This document shows, one piece after another, positions 18,527-26,308 of a DNA stretch of 64,000 bases. The DNA is from Pseudobutyrivibrio sp. 49 (GTDB lineage: Bacteria; Bacillota; Clostridia; Lachnospirales; Lachnospiraceae), in contig NZ_FNDP01000005.1 in NCBI RefSeq assembly GCF_900100545.1, positions 115,634 through 179,633 of the forward strand, written 5' to 3'. Both the position numbers and the translations under genes were made by a program. Every line of letters starts with the position of its first letter. Within the stretch, counting starts at the first letter, position 1. Under the pieces are notes generated by a model. It was not told the DNA's origin. It searched no databases and saw nothing but the letters and a program-made list of their open reading frames with translations.

Positions 18527-19993
18527 TCAATTGCTTGCTCTACTAATCTCAAGGATTGCATGAAGGATATCTTCTGTGCTCTTCATATCAGCCTCGCAGT
18601 CCTCACTAATTGTGATGCTGGATTCAGCTGATGCTGCAACCTCTTCTGATGTAGCTGAAAGATTACTGATAGCATCCATAACCTTTGTGTTTGCATCTAC
18701 ACAGGAATCAACATCCTCAGAAATAACTGTTGCACGTCTTGTTAAATCAGAAACCTTCTCAAGAATCTCCTTGAACTTGTCTCCTGTTTCCACAATCATC
18801 TCACCCTGCTGATTTGCTGAATCAACGGAACGCTGCATATTATCAGATGCAATATTTACCTTCTTGATAAGTTCATCGATCGTATTTGCAATTTCCTCAG
18901 CAGATTCCTTTGTGTGTTCTGAAAGAGCTCTAATTTCATCAGCAACAACCGCGAATCCCTTACCAGCCTCACCGGCACGGGCTGCCTCAATAGATGCATT
19001 AAGAGCTAACAGGTTTGTCTGTCCACTGATATCAAGAATGGTACTAACAATATCTTTAACTGTATCCGCTGACTGCTGCAAATCTGCTGTCATTGTAGCT
19101 GTCTCAGCATTAATTGCAGATGCTTCCTCCGACTTCTTTCTAAGCTCCTGTACAAGAGAATTACCATCGGTGATGTTCTCTGTAACCTCATCAGCATTAC
19201 GTCTCATAGCCCGTGACTGATGAGCAATGTTTTCAAGTGACTCCGTAATGTTTGCATTCATTTCTGTCTGAGTCTGTACGGCCTCAGCGGTCATGGTAAC
19301 TGATTCAGAAATCTGCTGTGCACTTTCTGCAGAAGACTGAACCTTTGTAGCTAAGCCCTCCATGGCGTCATTAGCATCCTCAAGCTTTGCTGCAATCTGT
19401 TCGCCTATTTCCTTCATGACTCTGGCGTTTTCTTCCTGCTGTCTTGCACCTTCTTCAATCTCTTCCAAGGACTCCCCATTATGCTTACTGTTAAGGCGTA
19501 CATAGAAAATTGCCATCAAACTAATCAAAATCGAAAATACTAAATCCGTCGAAACTGCATGCCTTCTATCTTCAACTTCTACTGAATACTTGTAGAAAAG
19601 AGGAAGATATCCGGCGTTAATTGCTACTACCAATGCTGCTGTGGCCAACGTCAACGTATTATCCGCGAACAACAAAACCTCAATCAGAAGAGCTGGTCCA
19701 AAAGCCCAAATATAGGTGATGTGAACACTTCCCAGCATTACTACAAAGTAGCTACCTATAAGAGATGCCATCATCAGATATTTTCCGCGGTTTCTTTTGC
19801 TGTAACGAAGATAACTATAAATAAAAAAACCTGCAATTAAAGCCTGAATAACTAACATAACATTGGTGGTCAAAAAGCCTACTCGACTTGCCTGGTAGAC
19901 GATAGTCGATAAAATTTCAAACACCATTATTATGGTTCCAAACTTAAATGCAAGTTTATTTCTTTCGTATACGTGTTTATCCTTTAAACTCAT
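18527..19993 (-). CDS. Methyl-accepting chemotaxis protein with a membrane-embedded N terminus
   Basis: Chemoreceptor that would control CheA. Residues about 10-170 hold about six hydrophobic segments with almost no external loop, so it has no Cache or four-helix ligand domain. A long coiled coil then leads to the signalling tip [35 protein letters not shown], which is well conserved. Start: ATG at 19991-19993 ([10 protein letters not shown], 488 aa), four nt after AGGAGG; the earlier TTG is inside the leader. Monocistronic. The lack of an external domain suggests sensing of membrane state, energy or small permeant molecules, which is inference. Confidence 0.9.
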   Translation of the reverse strand: MSLKDKHVYERNKLAFKFGTIIMVFEILSTIVYQASRVGFLTTNVMLVIQALIAGFFIYSYLRYSKRNRGKYLMMASLIGSYFVVMLGSVHITYIWAFGPALLIEVLLFADNTLTLATAALVVAINAGYLPLFYKYSVEVEDRRHAVSTDLVFSILISLMAIFYVRLNSKHNGESLEEIEEGARQQEENARVMKEIGEQIAAKLEDANDAMEGLATKVQSSAESAQQISESVTMTAEAVQTQTEMNANITESLENIAHQSRAMRRNADEVTENITDGNSLVQELRKKSEEASAINAETATMTADLQQSADTVKDIVSTILDISGQTNLLALNASIEAARAGEAGKGFAVVADEIRALSEHTKESAEEIANTIDELIKKVNIASDNMQRSVDSANQQGEMIVETGDKFKEILEKVSDLTRRATVISEDVDSCVDANTKVMDAISNLSATSEEVAASAESSITISEDCEADMKSTEDILHAILEISRASN

Positions 19994-20030
19994 ATTGCCT
20001 CCTATCACCAAACAATATGCTCCCGCTTAA

Positions 20031-20059
20031 AGAATATAGAAAAAAATTCAATTGTACAA
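20031..20059 (-). promoter_or_regulatory. Putative promoter of the chemoreceptor gene
   Basis: Minus-strand TTGTAC (20054-20059), 17 nt, TATTCT (20031-20036), about 40 nt upstream of the start. No sigma-28-type motif is visible. Confidence 0.45.
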
Positions 20060-20082
20060 TTACTTTCACAAAAATTTCGAGA

Positions 20083-20820
20083 TTATTCCATAAAATCTAC
20101 TAGTTTTTCAACGGTTTGACGAGTCTGCTCCTCCACTGTGATAGAAGGGTTGCCGTCGTTCTTTTGTGGACCATAATCTCCAAAGTAAGCATGACATCCA
20201 CCCTCGATAACATATTCCTGATAATCTGAAGGAAGATTCTTTAGACATTCGTTGTATCTGTCCATGTTTAAAACTTTATCCTGATCTCCACGAACTAAAA
20301 GAACCTTTAAATCATCATCTGTCAAATCATCTGTAGCATAAGCAGCTAAAAAGATAAGCCCATCAAATTCATCACTATGAATGTTTCCATACATGGAAGC
20401 CATGGCACCACCAAGGCTGTGACCTCCTAAATACCAGTGCTTGATTTCAGGATACATCTCTCTGATTCCACGAGCACCATTTGCATCCAAAAGTGCCATA
20501 TAATGTGGCATTCTAACCATAATGCATTTTATTCCATGTTCTGCCAACTGTTCCAGTAATGGTGCATATGCATCCGGTTCCACAAGAGCTCCTGGGTAAA
20601 AAATAAATCCTGCTGTAGGATTTTCAGGTGTAAATTCTAATGTCTTTGTCTTATCGATAACAGTCACACCCTCCGCAGGATGTTTTACATATTCCTTAGC
20701 CCTATCTGTAGCCTCATATGCAGTTTGCAAAACAAGAGTTGCTTTTACGATAAAAACAACCCACAGGAGTATCACTATTATAATTTTTCTAAGTTTCGCA
20801 CTATTAAATCTTTTCATCAT
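20083..20820 (-). CDS. Membrane-anchored alpha/beta hydrolase
   Basis: Predicted serine hydrolase facing the outside of the cell; substrate unknown. One N-terminal hydrophobic anchor (about 11-31) precedes an alpha/beta-hydrolase domain. The nucleophile elbow is GGHSLGGAMA, the acid is probably the Asp in VRGDQDKV, and the histidine is in EGGCHAYFGDYG; this layout fits the YdjP-like/PF12695 type. Start at ATG 20818-20820, immediately followed by a second ATG. It stands alone between the chemoreceptor and DUF1292 genes. Confidence 0.75.
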   Translation of the reverse strand: MMKRFNSAKLRKIIIVILLWVVFIVKATLVLQTAYEATDRAKEYVKHPAEGVTVIDKTKTLEFTPENPTAGFIFYPGALVEPDAYAPLLEQLAEHGIKCIMVRMPHYMALLDANGARGIREMYPEIKHWYLGGHSLGGAMASMYGNIHSDEFDGLIFLAAYATDDLTDDDLKVLLVRGDQDKVLNMDRYNECLKNLPSDYQEYVIEGGCHAYFGDYGPQKNDGNPSITVEEQTRQTVEKLVDFME

Positions 20821-20856
20821 TCTTTTGATTATAAAGTAAATGATTTAAAAATTAAA

Positions 20857-20880
20857 TGACCAGCTCCGTCGAGCTGGTCA
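20857..20880 (-). terminator. Intrinsic terminator after the DUF1292 gene
   Basis: Perfect stem TGACCAGCTC/GAGCTGGTCA (20857-20866 with 20871-20880), 4-nt loop, followed on the minus strand by an A/T-rich tail with TTTAATTTTT. Confidence 0.8.
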
Positions 20881-20886
20881 AAATTT

Positions 20887-21147
20887 TTAAATCATTTCCA
20901 TGTATGCTTCTGCAATCCTGTTATAGTCAATCTGGTTAGTAATTTTTTCTACCTTAAAATCTTCTTCTCCAACCTTTACTCGATAGATAAAACATCCCTC
21001 ATCACTAACTGTATCACCGTCAACTATAGCAGCAGCTACATAACCTTTGTTCTCAAACTCGAACTGGTCAATGACAGCCATTTCTACTTCATTGCCATCT
21101 TTCGTCTTTACAACAAAAGTAATATACTCTCTAAATTCATTGTCCAT
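20887..21147 (-). CDS. DUF1292 family protein
   Basis: Small acidic cytoplasmic protein of 86 residues. It has the pattern of DUF1292: YITFVVKTKDGNEVEMAVIDQFEFENKGYVAAA followed by FIYRVKVGEEDFKVEKI. Members are common in Firmicutes, often near ruvX/alaS, but no function is established, and here it is alone. A GGAGG site precedes ATG at 21147, and a terminator follows the stop directly. Confidence 0.75.
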   Translation of the reverse strand: MDNEFREYITFVVKTKDGNEVEMAVIDQFEFENKGYVAAAIVDGDTVSDEGCFIYRVKVGEEDFKVEKITNQIDYNRIAEAYMEMI

Positions 21148-21258
21148 TGCGGGTTCCTCCTTAAAATTTCAGGATTGTAAATCCCCCCGTTTTATGGACA
21201 TTATACTACATTATAATTGTGTAAAGAGTATACAAAAAATATGAAATATTATAGAAAA

Positions 21259-21277
21259 GCGCCCCTCGGTGGGGCGC
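21259..21277 (-). terminator. Intrinsic terminator after malG
   Basis: Perfect GCGCCCC/GGGGCGC stem (21259-21265 with 21271-21277) with a 5-nt loop and TTTTCTATA following on the minus strand. Confidence 0.8.
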
Positions 21278-21331
21278 ATTTCACATATATTACATATAAT
21301 TATCTTAAAGTCGACTCGACAAAAAATTTCC

Positions 21332-22174
21332 TTATCCCTTCACGGCTCCGCCAGTAACACCTTCTACGTAGAACTTCTGCATGATGATAAAGAGGATAGA
21401 GATTGGCACTGCAATCATTAATCCACCGCAACAGAAGTATGCGAAGTACTGGTTAACAAGAGCACGCTGTAATAAGTTGAACAGTCCGAGAGCCATTGTC
21501 CAGTCCGCTGCATTCTTTGACTTAATCATAAGACGAACCATTACGAAGTCCATCCAAGGATTAAGGAAGGAGTTGATGACTGTATAAACAATCATTGGCT
21601 TTGAAAGTGGCACTACAATCTTTGCGAAGATTGTTGCCTCTGATGCGCCCTCAAGCTTTGCTGCTTCGTGAAGTGAAGTAGGAATTGTATCGAAGAATCC
21701 CTTCAAAATCAGGTAACCAAGACCTGATGCACCTGAATAAAGGATAATAAGTCCTACTACACTATCAGTAAGTCCAAGCATCTTCAAAATGAAGTACATA
21801 GCAATCATTGAAAGTACGCCTGGGAACATTCCAAGGATGAGTGAAAAGCTCATAAGCTTCTTTCTACCCTTAAATTCAATAAATGAAAATGCGTAAGCTG
21901 TCATGATTACAAATATTGAAGAAACAAGACAGCTAAAGACACCGATAATCATTGAATTCTTAAACCACGCAGGGAAATTTGCTGCTGCATCTGGCTCAAA
22001 GAAAAGCTGATGATAGTTTGCAAGTGTCCAATGTGCCGGGAAGAAGTGATTTGTATTAATTCCCTTTTCCACACCAAATGTTGTTACTACCAACCAAAAA
22101 ACTGGTATCAACCAAATAAATGCAAGTACTGCAAGAACAATATGTCTTCCGACTATTTTCCATGTTTTTTTCAT
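21332..22174 (-). CDS. malG: Maltose/maltodextrin ABC transporter permease, MalG type
   Basis: Inner half of a sugar importer in the membrane. Six hydrophobic segments; the EAA loop EAAKLEGASEATIFAKIVVPLSKP docks the ATPase. The C-terminal half resembles MalG/GanQ-type permeases (VNQYFAYFCCGGLMIAVPISILF, ending with VEGVTGGAVKG). The start codon overlaps the malF stop (TAATG). No ATP-binding subunit lies nearby, so a shared ATPase such as MsmX must be encoded elsewhere (inference from known Firmicute systems). Confidence 0.92.
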   Translation of the reverse strand: MKKTWKIVGRHIVLAVLAFIWLIPVFWLVVTTFGVEKGINTNHFFPAHWTLANYHQLFFEPDAAANFPAWFKNSMIIGVFSCLVSSIFVIMTAYAFSFIEFKGRKKLMSFSLILGMFPGVLSMIAMYFILKMLGLTDSVVGLIILYSGASGLGYLILKGFFDTIPTSLHEAAKLEGASEATIFAKIVVPLSKPMIVYTVINSFLNPWMDFVMVRLMIKSKNAADWTMALGLFNLLQRALVNQYFAYFCCGGLMIAVPISILFIIMQKFYVEGVTGGAVKG

Positions 22175-23586
22175 TATCTGTATACCCCCTCTTTATCTCC
22201 ACCTATCATTCTTGAGAAAGTAAGAAGTGAAAGGGCCGCACAAACTACGAATGTTACAATACCAATTACTGATGCCATCTTGAAGTTACTGTACTCATTT
22301 GTAAGTCTGAATAACCAGGTGATAAGCAAGTCAACCTCGTTGGCATGTGAATTAGCCATAGCCATATTTGTTGTCTGGTAATTGTATGTAAGTAAGTAAA
22401 TAACATTAAAGTTATTAATATTACCGATAACTGACTGAATAAGTGATGGGCCTGTAATAAACATTACATAAGGCATTGTTATCTTCCAGAAAATCTGGAA
22501 CTTGTTTGCACCATCAATCTTTGCAGATTCAATCTGGTCTGATGGAATATTCATAAGAATACCTGTAGCAACAAGCATCTGATAAGGAATACCTACCCAT
22601 ATATTTACAAGAATAATTGTTATGTGTGCCCAACCTGGACGTGATAAAAATGGGATGAAGGAATCTGCCGCATTAAGCAATCCAATGTTCTTGAAGAAAT
22701 CAAGGATTCCTACATTTGAGCAAAATGTATTTACGATACCATTATCACCAAACATCTTACTGATAAGAAGAAGTGTAACGAACTGTGGAATACCGATTGT
22801 GATTACAAAAAGTGTTCTCCACATTCCCTTAAATTTAGTGTCCTCATGGTTGATAAACTGAGCAAGAAGAATACCGCCAAGGAAGGTTGTTGCTGTTGCA
22901 AGAACAGCCCAAATCAATGTCCAAATTAATACTCTTACAAAAGCGTAACCAAATGTGATTGTCTGGCTTGTTGTAAAAAGATTTACGAAGTTTTTAATAC
23001 CAACCCATGTAAACAAATATGTAGGTGGCTGATGATTTTCATCATAATTCGTAAATGCGATACATACCATAAATAAAATAGGTATGATGTTGATAAGAAT
23101 TACGCCTAAGCTTGGGAGAGTAAGGAGGGTGATGTGGAATCTTTCATTTTTGAATGAAACAATATCATCTACAAATGTATTTAGCTTTTCACCGTTCTCC
23201 TGCATCTTCTGAAGGCAATATGTTGCTTTAATATTACCAATATATAATGCGATAAATGCAATAATTACCAGAATTCCAATAATTCCATAAAGGAGAATCA
23301 ACAGAGAATTATCGTAATTATTAACAGTTTTTTTCATAGTTACAATATCAAAAATCTCTTCTCTCTGAACCGTTCCCAGAGTATTGAGCTTTGACATATA
23401 AGGTGCAAATACACCAAAAATTGATGCCAGCACTCCTATCTGGAGCACTGTCATGAGTATGCCGCGCACAAACTGCTTTCTTCCAAAGTAGCCTGCACCC
23501 ATGATGATAAGGGAAAGCTTTACCCAGATGTCGCCGTGGGCTATTGCTTGCCCAAAGTCTTTAAAGTAATTACCGATTTTCTTCAT
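22174..23586 (-). CDS. malF: Maltose/maltodextrin ABC transporter permease, MalF type
   Basis: Partner of MalG in the importer channel. The 470-residue protein is longer than typical permeases because of about 170 N-terminal residues with extra membrane helices (GILMTVLQIGVLASIFG and LLILLYGIIGILVIIAFIALYIG), as in other MalF proteins. The EAA loop IESAKIDGANKFQIFWKITMPYV and later GNINNFNVIYLLT are present. ATG at 23586 lies 151 nt after malE, across a region of strong hairpins (23611-23724), which probably sets malE expression higher than malFG. Confidence 0.92.
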   Translation of the reverse strand: MKKIGNYFKDFGQAIAHGDIWVKLSLIIMGAGYFGRKQFVRGILMTVLQIGVLASIFGVFAPYMSKLNTLGTVQREEIFDIVTMKKTVNNYDNSLLILLYGIIGILVIIAFIALYIGNIKATYCLQKMQENGEKLNTFVDDIVSFKNERFHITLLTLPSLGVILINIIPILFMVCIAFTNYDENHQPPTYLFTWVGIKNFVNLFTTSQTITFGYAFVRVLIWTLIWAVLATATTFLGGILLAQFINHEDTKFKGMWRTLFVITIGIPQFVTLLLISKMFGDNGIVNTFCSNVGILDFFKNIGLLNAADSFIPFLSRPGWAHITIILVNIWVGIPYQMLVATGILMNIPSDQIESAKIDGANKFQIFWKITMPYVMFITGPSLIQSVIGNINNFNVIYLLTYNYQTTNMAMANSHANEVDLLITWLFRLTNEYSNFKMASVIGIVTFVVCAALSLLTFSRMIGGDKEGVYR

Positions 23587-23610
23587 ACATAGTCCTCTTC
23601 ATATAAAAGG

Positions 23611-23632
23611 CTTCCCCCTTATCAGGGGGAAG
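23611..23632 (-). promoter_or_regulatory. Strong hairpin between malE and malF
   Basis: Perfect CTTCCCCCT/AGGGGGAAG stem (23611-23619 with 23624-23632), 4-nt loop, with no clean T-run after it on the minus strand (CTTTTATATG). It could be a leaky terminator or mRNA-stabilising hairpin. Confidence 0.65.
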
Positions 23633-23643
23633 TCTACATCATA

Positions 23644-23724
23644 CTAGCGGGAAGACGCAGCCATTATGATTGCCTTCGGCAAAGAGGCTGCGTCGTGGCA
23701 AACATTTTGCCTTCGCTCCGCTAG
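23644..23724. repeat. Nested palindromic element between malE and malF
   Basis: An outer pair CTAGCGG/CCGCTAG (23644-23650 and 23718-23724) encloses GACGCAGCC/GGCTGCGTC (23654-23662 and 23686-23694), which itself encloses TTGCC/GGCAA (23670-23682), and a neighbouring hairpin GGCAAA/TTTGCC (23697-23711). The RNA would fold as a closed multibranch structure. It looks like a REP-type intergenic element, but other copies are not seen in this window. Confidence 0.7.
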
Positions 23725-23737
23725 ACAAAATACTTGC

Positions 23738-25021
23738 TTATTCTACAGGCTGTGTAATACCTGCTACAGCATCATCAAGTACCTGCTGGCTTACCTTGCC
23801 CTCAAGGATGTTCTTTCCAAGTGACTCTGCTGGTGTCCAGTAGTTGCCACCAACTCTCTGAAGCTGTGCAAATTCTGACTGAGCTGCAAGAGCATCAAGT
23901 GCTGGAGAAGAAGCCTTTGCAAGTGCCTCTGTGTTTGAAGGGCCCTCACCTGTTGCTTCGTAAACAGCTTCCTGAGATGTTGCGTTTGTAAGGTACTCAG
24001 CAAGAAGCATTGACCAACCTGTGTTCTCTGCGTATGCGTTAACACCTACGAACTTGTATCCTGAGTAAGAAGCCATCTGCTTGTCTTCACCATTTACCTT
24101 GAATGTAGGAAGCTTTGTGGCTGCATAGCCATCACCATAAGCCTCTGAGAATGCGTTTACATTCCATGTACCAGATACATAAGCTACAACCTTGCCATCG
24201 TTAAGGTTTGCAAGAAGGTCATCGTTTCCGTAGCTCTTGTATGCCTTAGAAGAAGCGATTTCCTGAAGTGCCTCTGCTGCCGCAAGACCTGTCTCATTGT
24301 TCCAATCACAGTTGTTTGACTGATCTTCGTTCTCTGTAAGGTTGCAACCAGCGCCCTTGAAGAATCCATATAAGTACCAGCCGTTTGCTGTCTCACAACC
24401 AACTTCCTTACCAAGCTCCTCAGCCTTTGCTGTAAGTGCTTCCCAAGAAGCTACATCTTCATCAGATAACTGATTCTTGTCATAGTATAAGAAATATCCA
24501 TTAGAAGCTGTGAATGGATAGCCATACTGCTTTCCATCGTACTGTGCAGCCTCAACTGTTGCTGGAGTATCTGTCTCGTTCATATCGTATGTATACTGAG
24601 CTGCTACCTCGTTAAGAGCGCCTGCCTTAGCAAGTGCCTCAAGCTGATCATCTGGGAATACGAATACATCAGCTGCTGCCTCAACATCCTCTAACACTCT
24701 ATCTTTCATATCAGCTTCTGAAACAGCACCAAGTGTGATGTTGAAATCTACATCTGGATACTGAGCTGCGAAATCATCGCAAAGCTTCTTCATAACTGTC
24801 TGATATTCTTCTGTCTCTGAGCACCAAAGGTCAATGTTTACTGTTCCCTCTGTTGCTGCAATAAGATTTGCAATTGCATCCTCTGTAGATGCCTCTGCTG
24901 TCTCCTCTGTAGACTCTGTTGAATCTGCTGCTGGTGTTTCCTCAGCTGCTGCACCGCATCCTACAAATGCAGAAACTGCCATTGTAGAAACAAGAAGTGC
25001 TGATACTAACTTTTTCTTCAT
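23738..25021 (-). CDS. malE: Maltose/maltodextrin-binding lipoprotein, MalE type
   Basis: Extracellular solute-binding lipoprotein that feeds the MalFG channel. The start is ATG at 25019-25021 (MKKKLVSALL, 427 aa), eight nt after GGAGG; the longer reading is not supported. A lipoprotein signal ends at AFVGC (C22), followed by an acidic Ser/Thr/Glu linker (about 25-48). The mature domain has the family-1 binding-protein pattern: IDLWCSETEEYQTVMKKL, DVFVFPDDQLEALAKAGAL, YGYPFTASNGYFLYY, and VAYVSGTWN. Promoter and operator are at 25077-25128. Sugar specificity (maltose, maltodextrin or related) is inferred from family and from MalF/MalG. Confidence 0.92.
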   Translation of the reverse strand: MKKKLVSALLVSTMAVSAFVGCGAAAEETPAADSTESTEETAEASTEDAIANLIAATEGTVNIDLWCSETEEYQTVMKKLCDDFAAQYPDVDFNITLGAVSEADMKDRVLEDVEAAADVFVFPDDQLEALAKAGALNEVAAQYTYDMNETDTPATVEAAQYDGKQYGYPFTASNGYFLYYDKNQLSDEDVASWEALTAKAEELGKEVGCETANGWYLYGFFKGAGCNLTENEDQSNNCDWNNETGLAAAEALQEIASSKAYKSYGNDDLLANLNDGKVVAYVSGTWNVNAFSEAYGDGYAATKLPTFKVNGEDKQMASYSGYKFVGVNAYAENTGWSMLLAEYLTNATSQEAVYEATGEGPSNTEALAKASSPALDALAAQSEFAQLQRVGGNYWTPAESLGKNILEGKVSQQVLDDAVAGITQPVE

Positions 25022-25076
25022 GATTATTCCTCCATTTTTTACATGATATTTATACTCCCAGGTTGTCGTCATTGTG

Positions 25077-25086
25077 CAACCGGTTG
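25077..25086. promoter_or_regulatory. LacI-type operator in front of malE
   Basis: Perfect palindrome CAACCGGTTG within GCAACCGGTTGTT, just after the predicted malE transcription start. A near-identical site is in front of the regulator gene (26211-26222). Confidence 0.7.
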
Positions 25087-25099
25087 TTCTTCATACATA

Positions 25100-25128
25100 A
25101 TCCTATCCTTTGTAGCGTTTTTCGTCAA
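25100..25128 (-). promoter_or_regulatory. Sigma-A promoter of malEFG
   Basis: Minus-strand TTGACG (25123-25128), 17 nt, TAGGAT (25100-25105). The operator lies about 14-24 nt after the -10, where a bound LacI-type repressor would block initiation. Confidence 0.65.
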
Positions 25129-25174
25129 CACAGCAAATTTAACGACTATTGTGTATCTTTTTTATTAATTTTTA

Positions 25175-26164
25175 CTAAGTTGTGCTGTCGCGCATCTGAA
25201 TGTTAAAGTCAGTCACTACCAAGTTTGTGACACTTTCACCATCTAGGTTGCGCATCAGAAGCTCAATACATTCACTTCCCAGTCTCTTTGCATCAAAATA
25301 AAGGCTGGTTATTGAAGGTTTTGATGTTGATAGTAAGTTAGAATCATAAAAGGAGCAAAGCTTTACATCCTCAGGCACAGAAATACCATCATTGTGGAGG
25401 CAGTTTAATACGGAGTTGCAAAGCATATCATCCATGCAGACAATACATTCTGCCCCCTCTGAAATAACCTCGCGCAACACAGAATCCATCCTTGCGCTTT
25501 TATGCATATTTAAGAAAATCAGACTTTCGTCTGCCTTAAGACCTTTGTTTTTAAAGCCATCTCTAAAGCCCTCTAAACGGCTGTGGGTTACATTAATATT
25601 TTCACCACCACCAATGAGAGCCATACGTGTAATCCCTTTATCAATAAGTGTTTCAATCATTCTTGATGCCGCGCCCTGGTTATCATGATCTACACAGAGC
25701 ACCTCGTCATCCATAGGATTTCCCACTACTACATAAGGAATATTTGAAGCTTTCAAGAAATTAATAACCATGGAATCTCTCTCGCAACGGCTGACAATAA
25801 CCGCATCAATCTTACGATTCTGAACAGCATGCTTCAAAGGTGTGATTCCATCGTTATCAGCAAGCAGGATAAGAACATCATAATCATAATCCATAGCTCT
25901 GTCGCAGACTCCTGTCATAAGAGTCTGGAAGTATGGCATCTCTCCCAAAGCAGAATCCGCAGGCACTACAAGCCCTACGTTGAAAGTACGATTGGCCGCA
26001 AGAGAGCGTGCTACAGCGCTAGGTCTGTAGTTAATCTCCTTGATATATTTATTAACTTTTTGTCTTGTTTCCTCGGAAATACGACCCTTGCCTGAAATTG
26101 CACGGCTTACCGTTGTCTTTGAAAGACCAAGCTCCTTAGCTATCGAATCTAATGTATGTCCCAT
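25175..26164 (-). CDS. LacI-family repressor, probable regulator of the maltose operon
   Basis: Transcription factor of the MalR type. The N-terminal HTH is HTLDSIAKELGLSKTTVSRAISG with the hinge NYRPSAVARSLAANRT. A periplasmic-binding-like effector domain follows (NVGLVVPADSALGEMPYF to the C terminus). The gene lies 153 nt upstream of malE in the same direction. Its own promoter overlaps a GCAATCGGTTGC site nearly identical to the malE operator, so autoregulation is likely. Effector sugar is not known; a maltose-type inducer is inferred from context. Confidence 0.88.
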   Translation of the reverse strand: MGHTLDSIAKELGLSKTTVSRAISGKGRISEETRQKVNKYIKEINYRPSAVARSLAANRTFNVGLVVPADSALGEMPYFQTLMTGVCDRAMDYDYDVLILLADNDGITPLKHAVQNRKIDAVIVSRCERDSMVINFLKASNIPYVVVGNPMDDEVLCVDHDNQGAASRMIETLIDKGITRMALIGGGENINVTHSRLEGFRDGFKNKGLKADESLIFLNMHKSARMDSVLREVISEGAECIVCMDDMLCNSVLNCLHNDGISVPEDVKLCSFYDSNLLSTSKPSITSLYFDAKRLGSECIELLMRNLDGESVTNLVVTDFNIQMRDSTT

Positions 26165-26185
26165 ATATTTTCCACCTCAGTACAA

Positions 26186-26214
26186 ACCCTACCACAAGAA
26201 ATCTCCGTTTGCAA
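26186..26214 (-). promoter_or_regulatory. Sigma-A promoter of the LacI-family gene
   Basis: Minus-strand TTGCAA (26209-26214), 17 nt, TAGGGT (26186-26191), about 20 nt upstream of the start codon. Confidence 0.55.
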
Positions 26215-26222
26215 TCGGTTGC
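26211..26222. promoter_or_regulatory. LacI-type operator overlapping the regulator's -35 box
   Basis: GCAATCGGTTGC differs from the malE operator core at one base and overlaps the -35 hexamer, indicating negative autoregulation. Confidence 0.6.
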
Positions 26223-26248
26223 GCTATTTTTGTAAAAACAATACAAAA

Positions 26249-26276
26249 AGAGCCTCTGATTTTCGTCAGAGACTCT
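26249..26276 (-). terminator. Intrinsic terminator after the Cache-HAMP gene
   Basis: AGAGCCTCTGA pairs with TCAGAGACTCT (26249-26259 with 26266-26276, one G-U) and TTTTTGTATTG follows on the minus strand. Confidence 0.8.
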
Positions 26277-26308
26277 AAATCTGTTTCTTATTCTATTTCT
26301 GTCAATAA

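Noticed and set aside
21332..26164. A malK-type ATPase gene in the maltose operon
   Set aside because: No ABC ATPase reading frame exists in this stretch; it is probably supplied from elsewhere.
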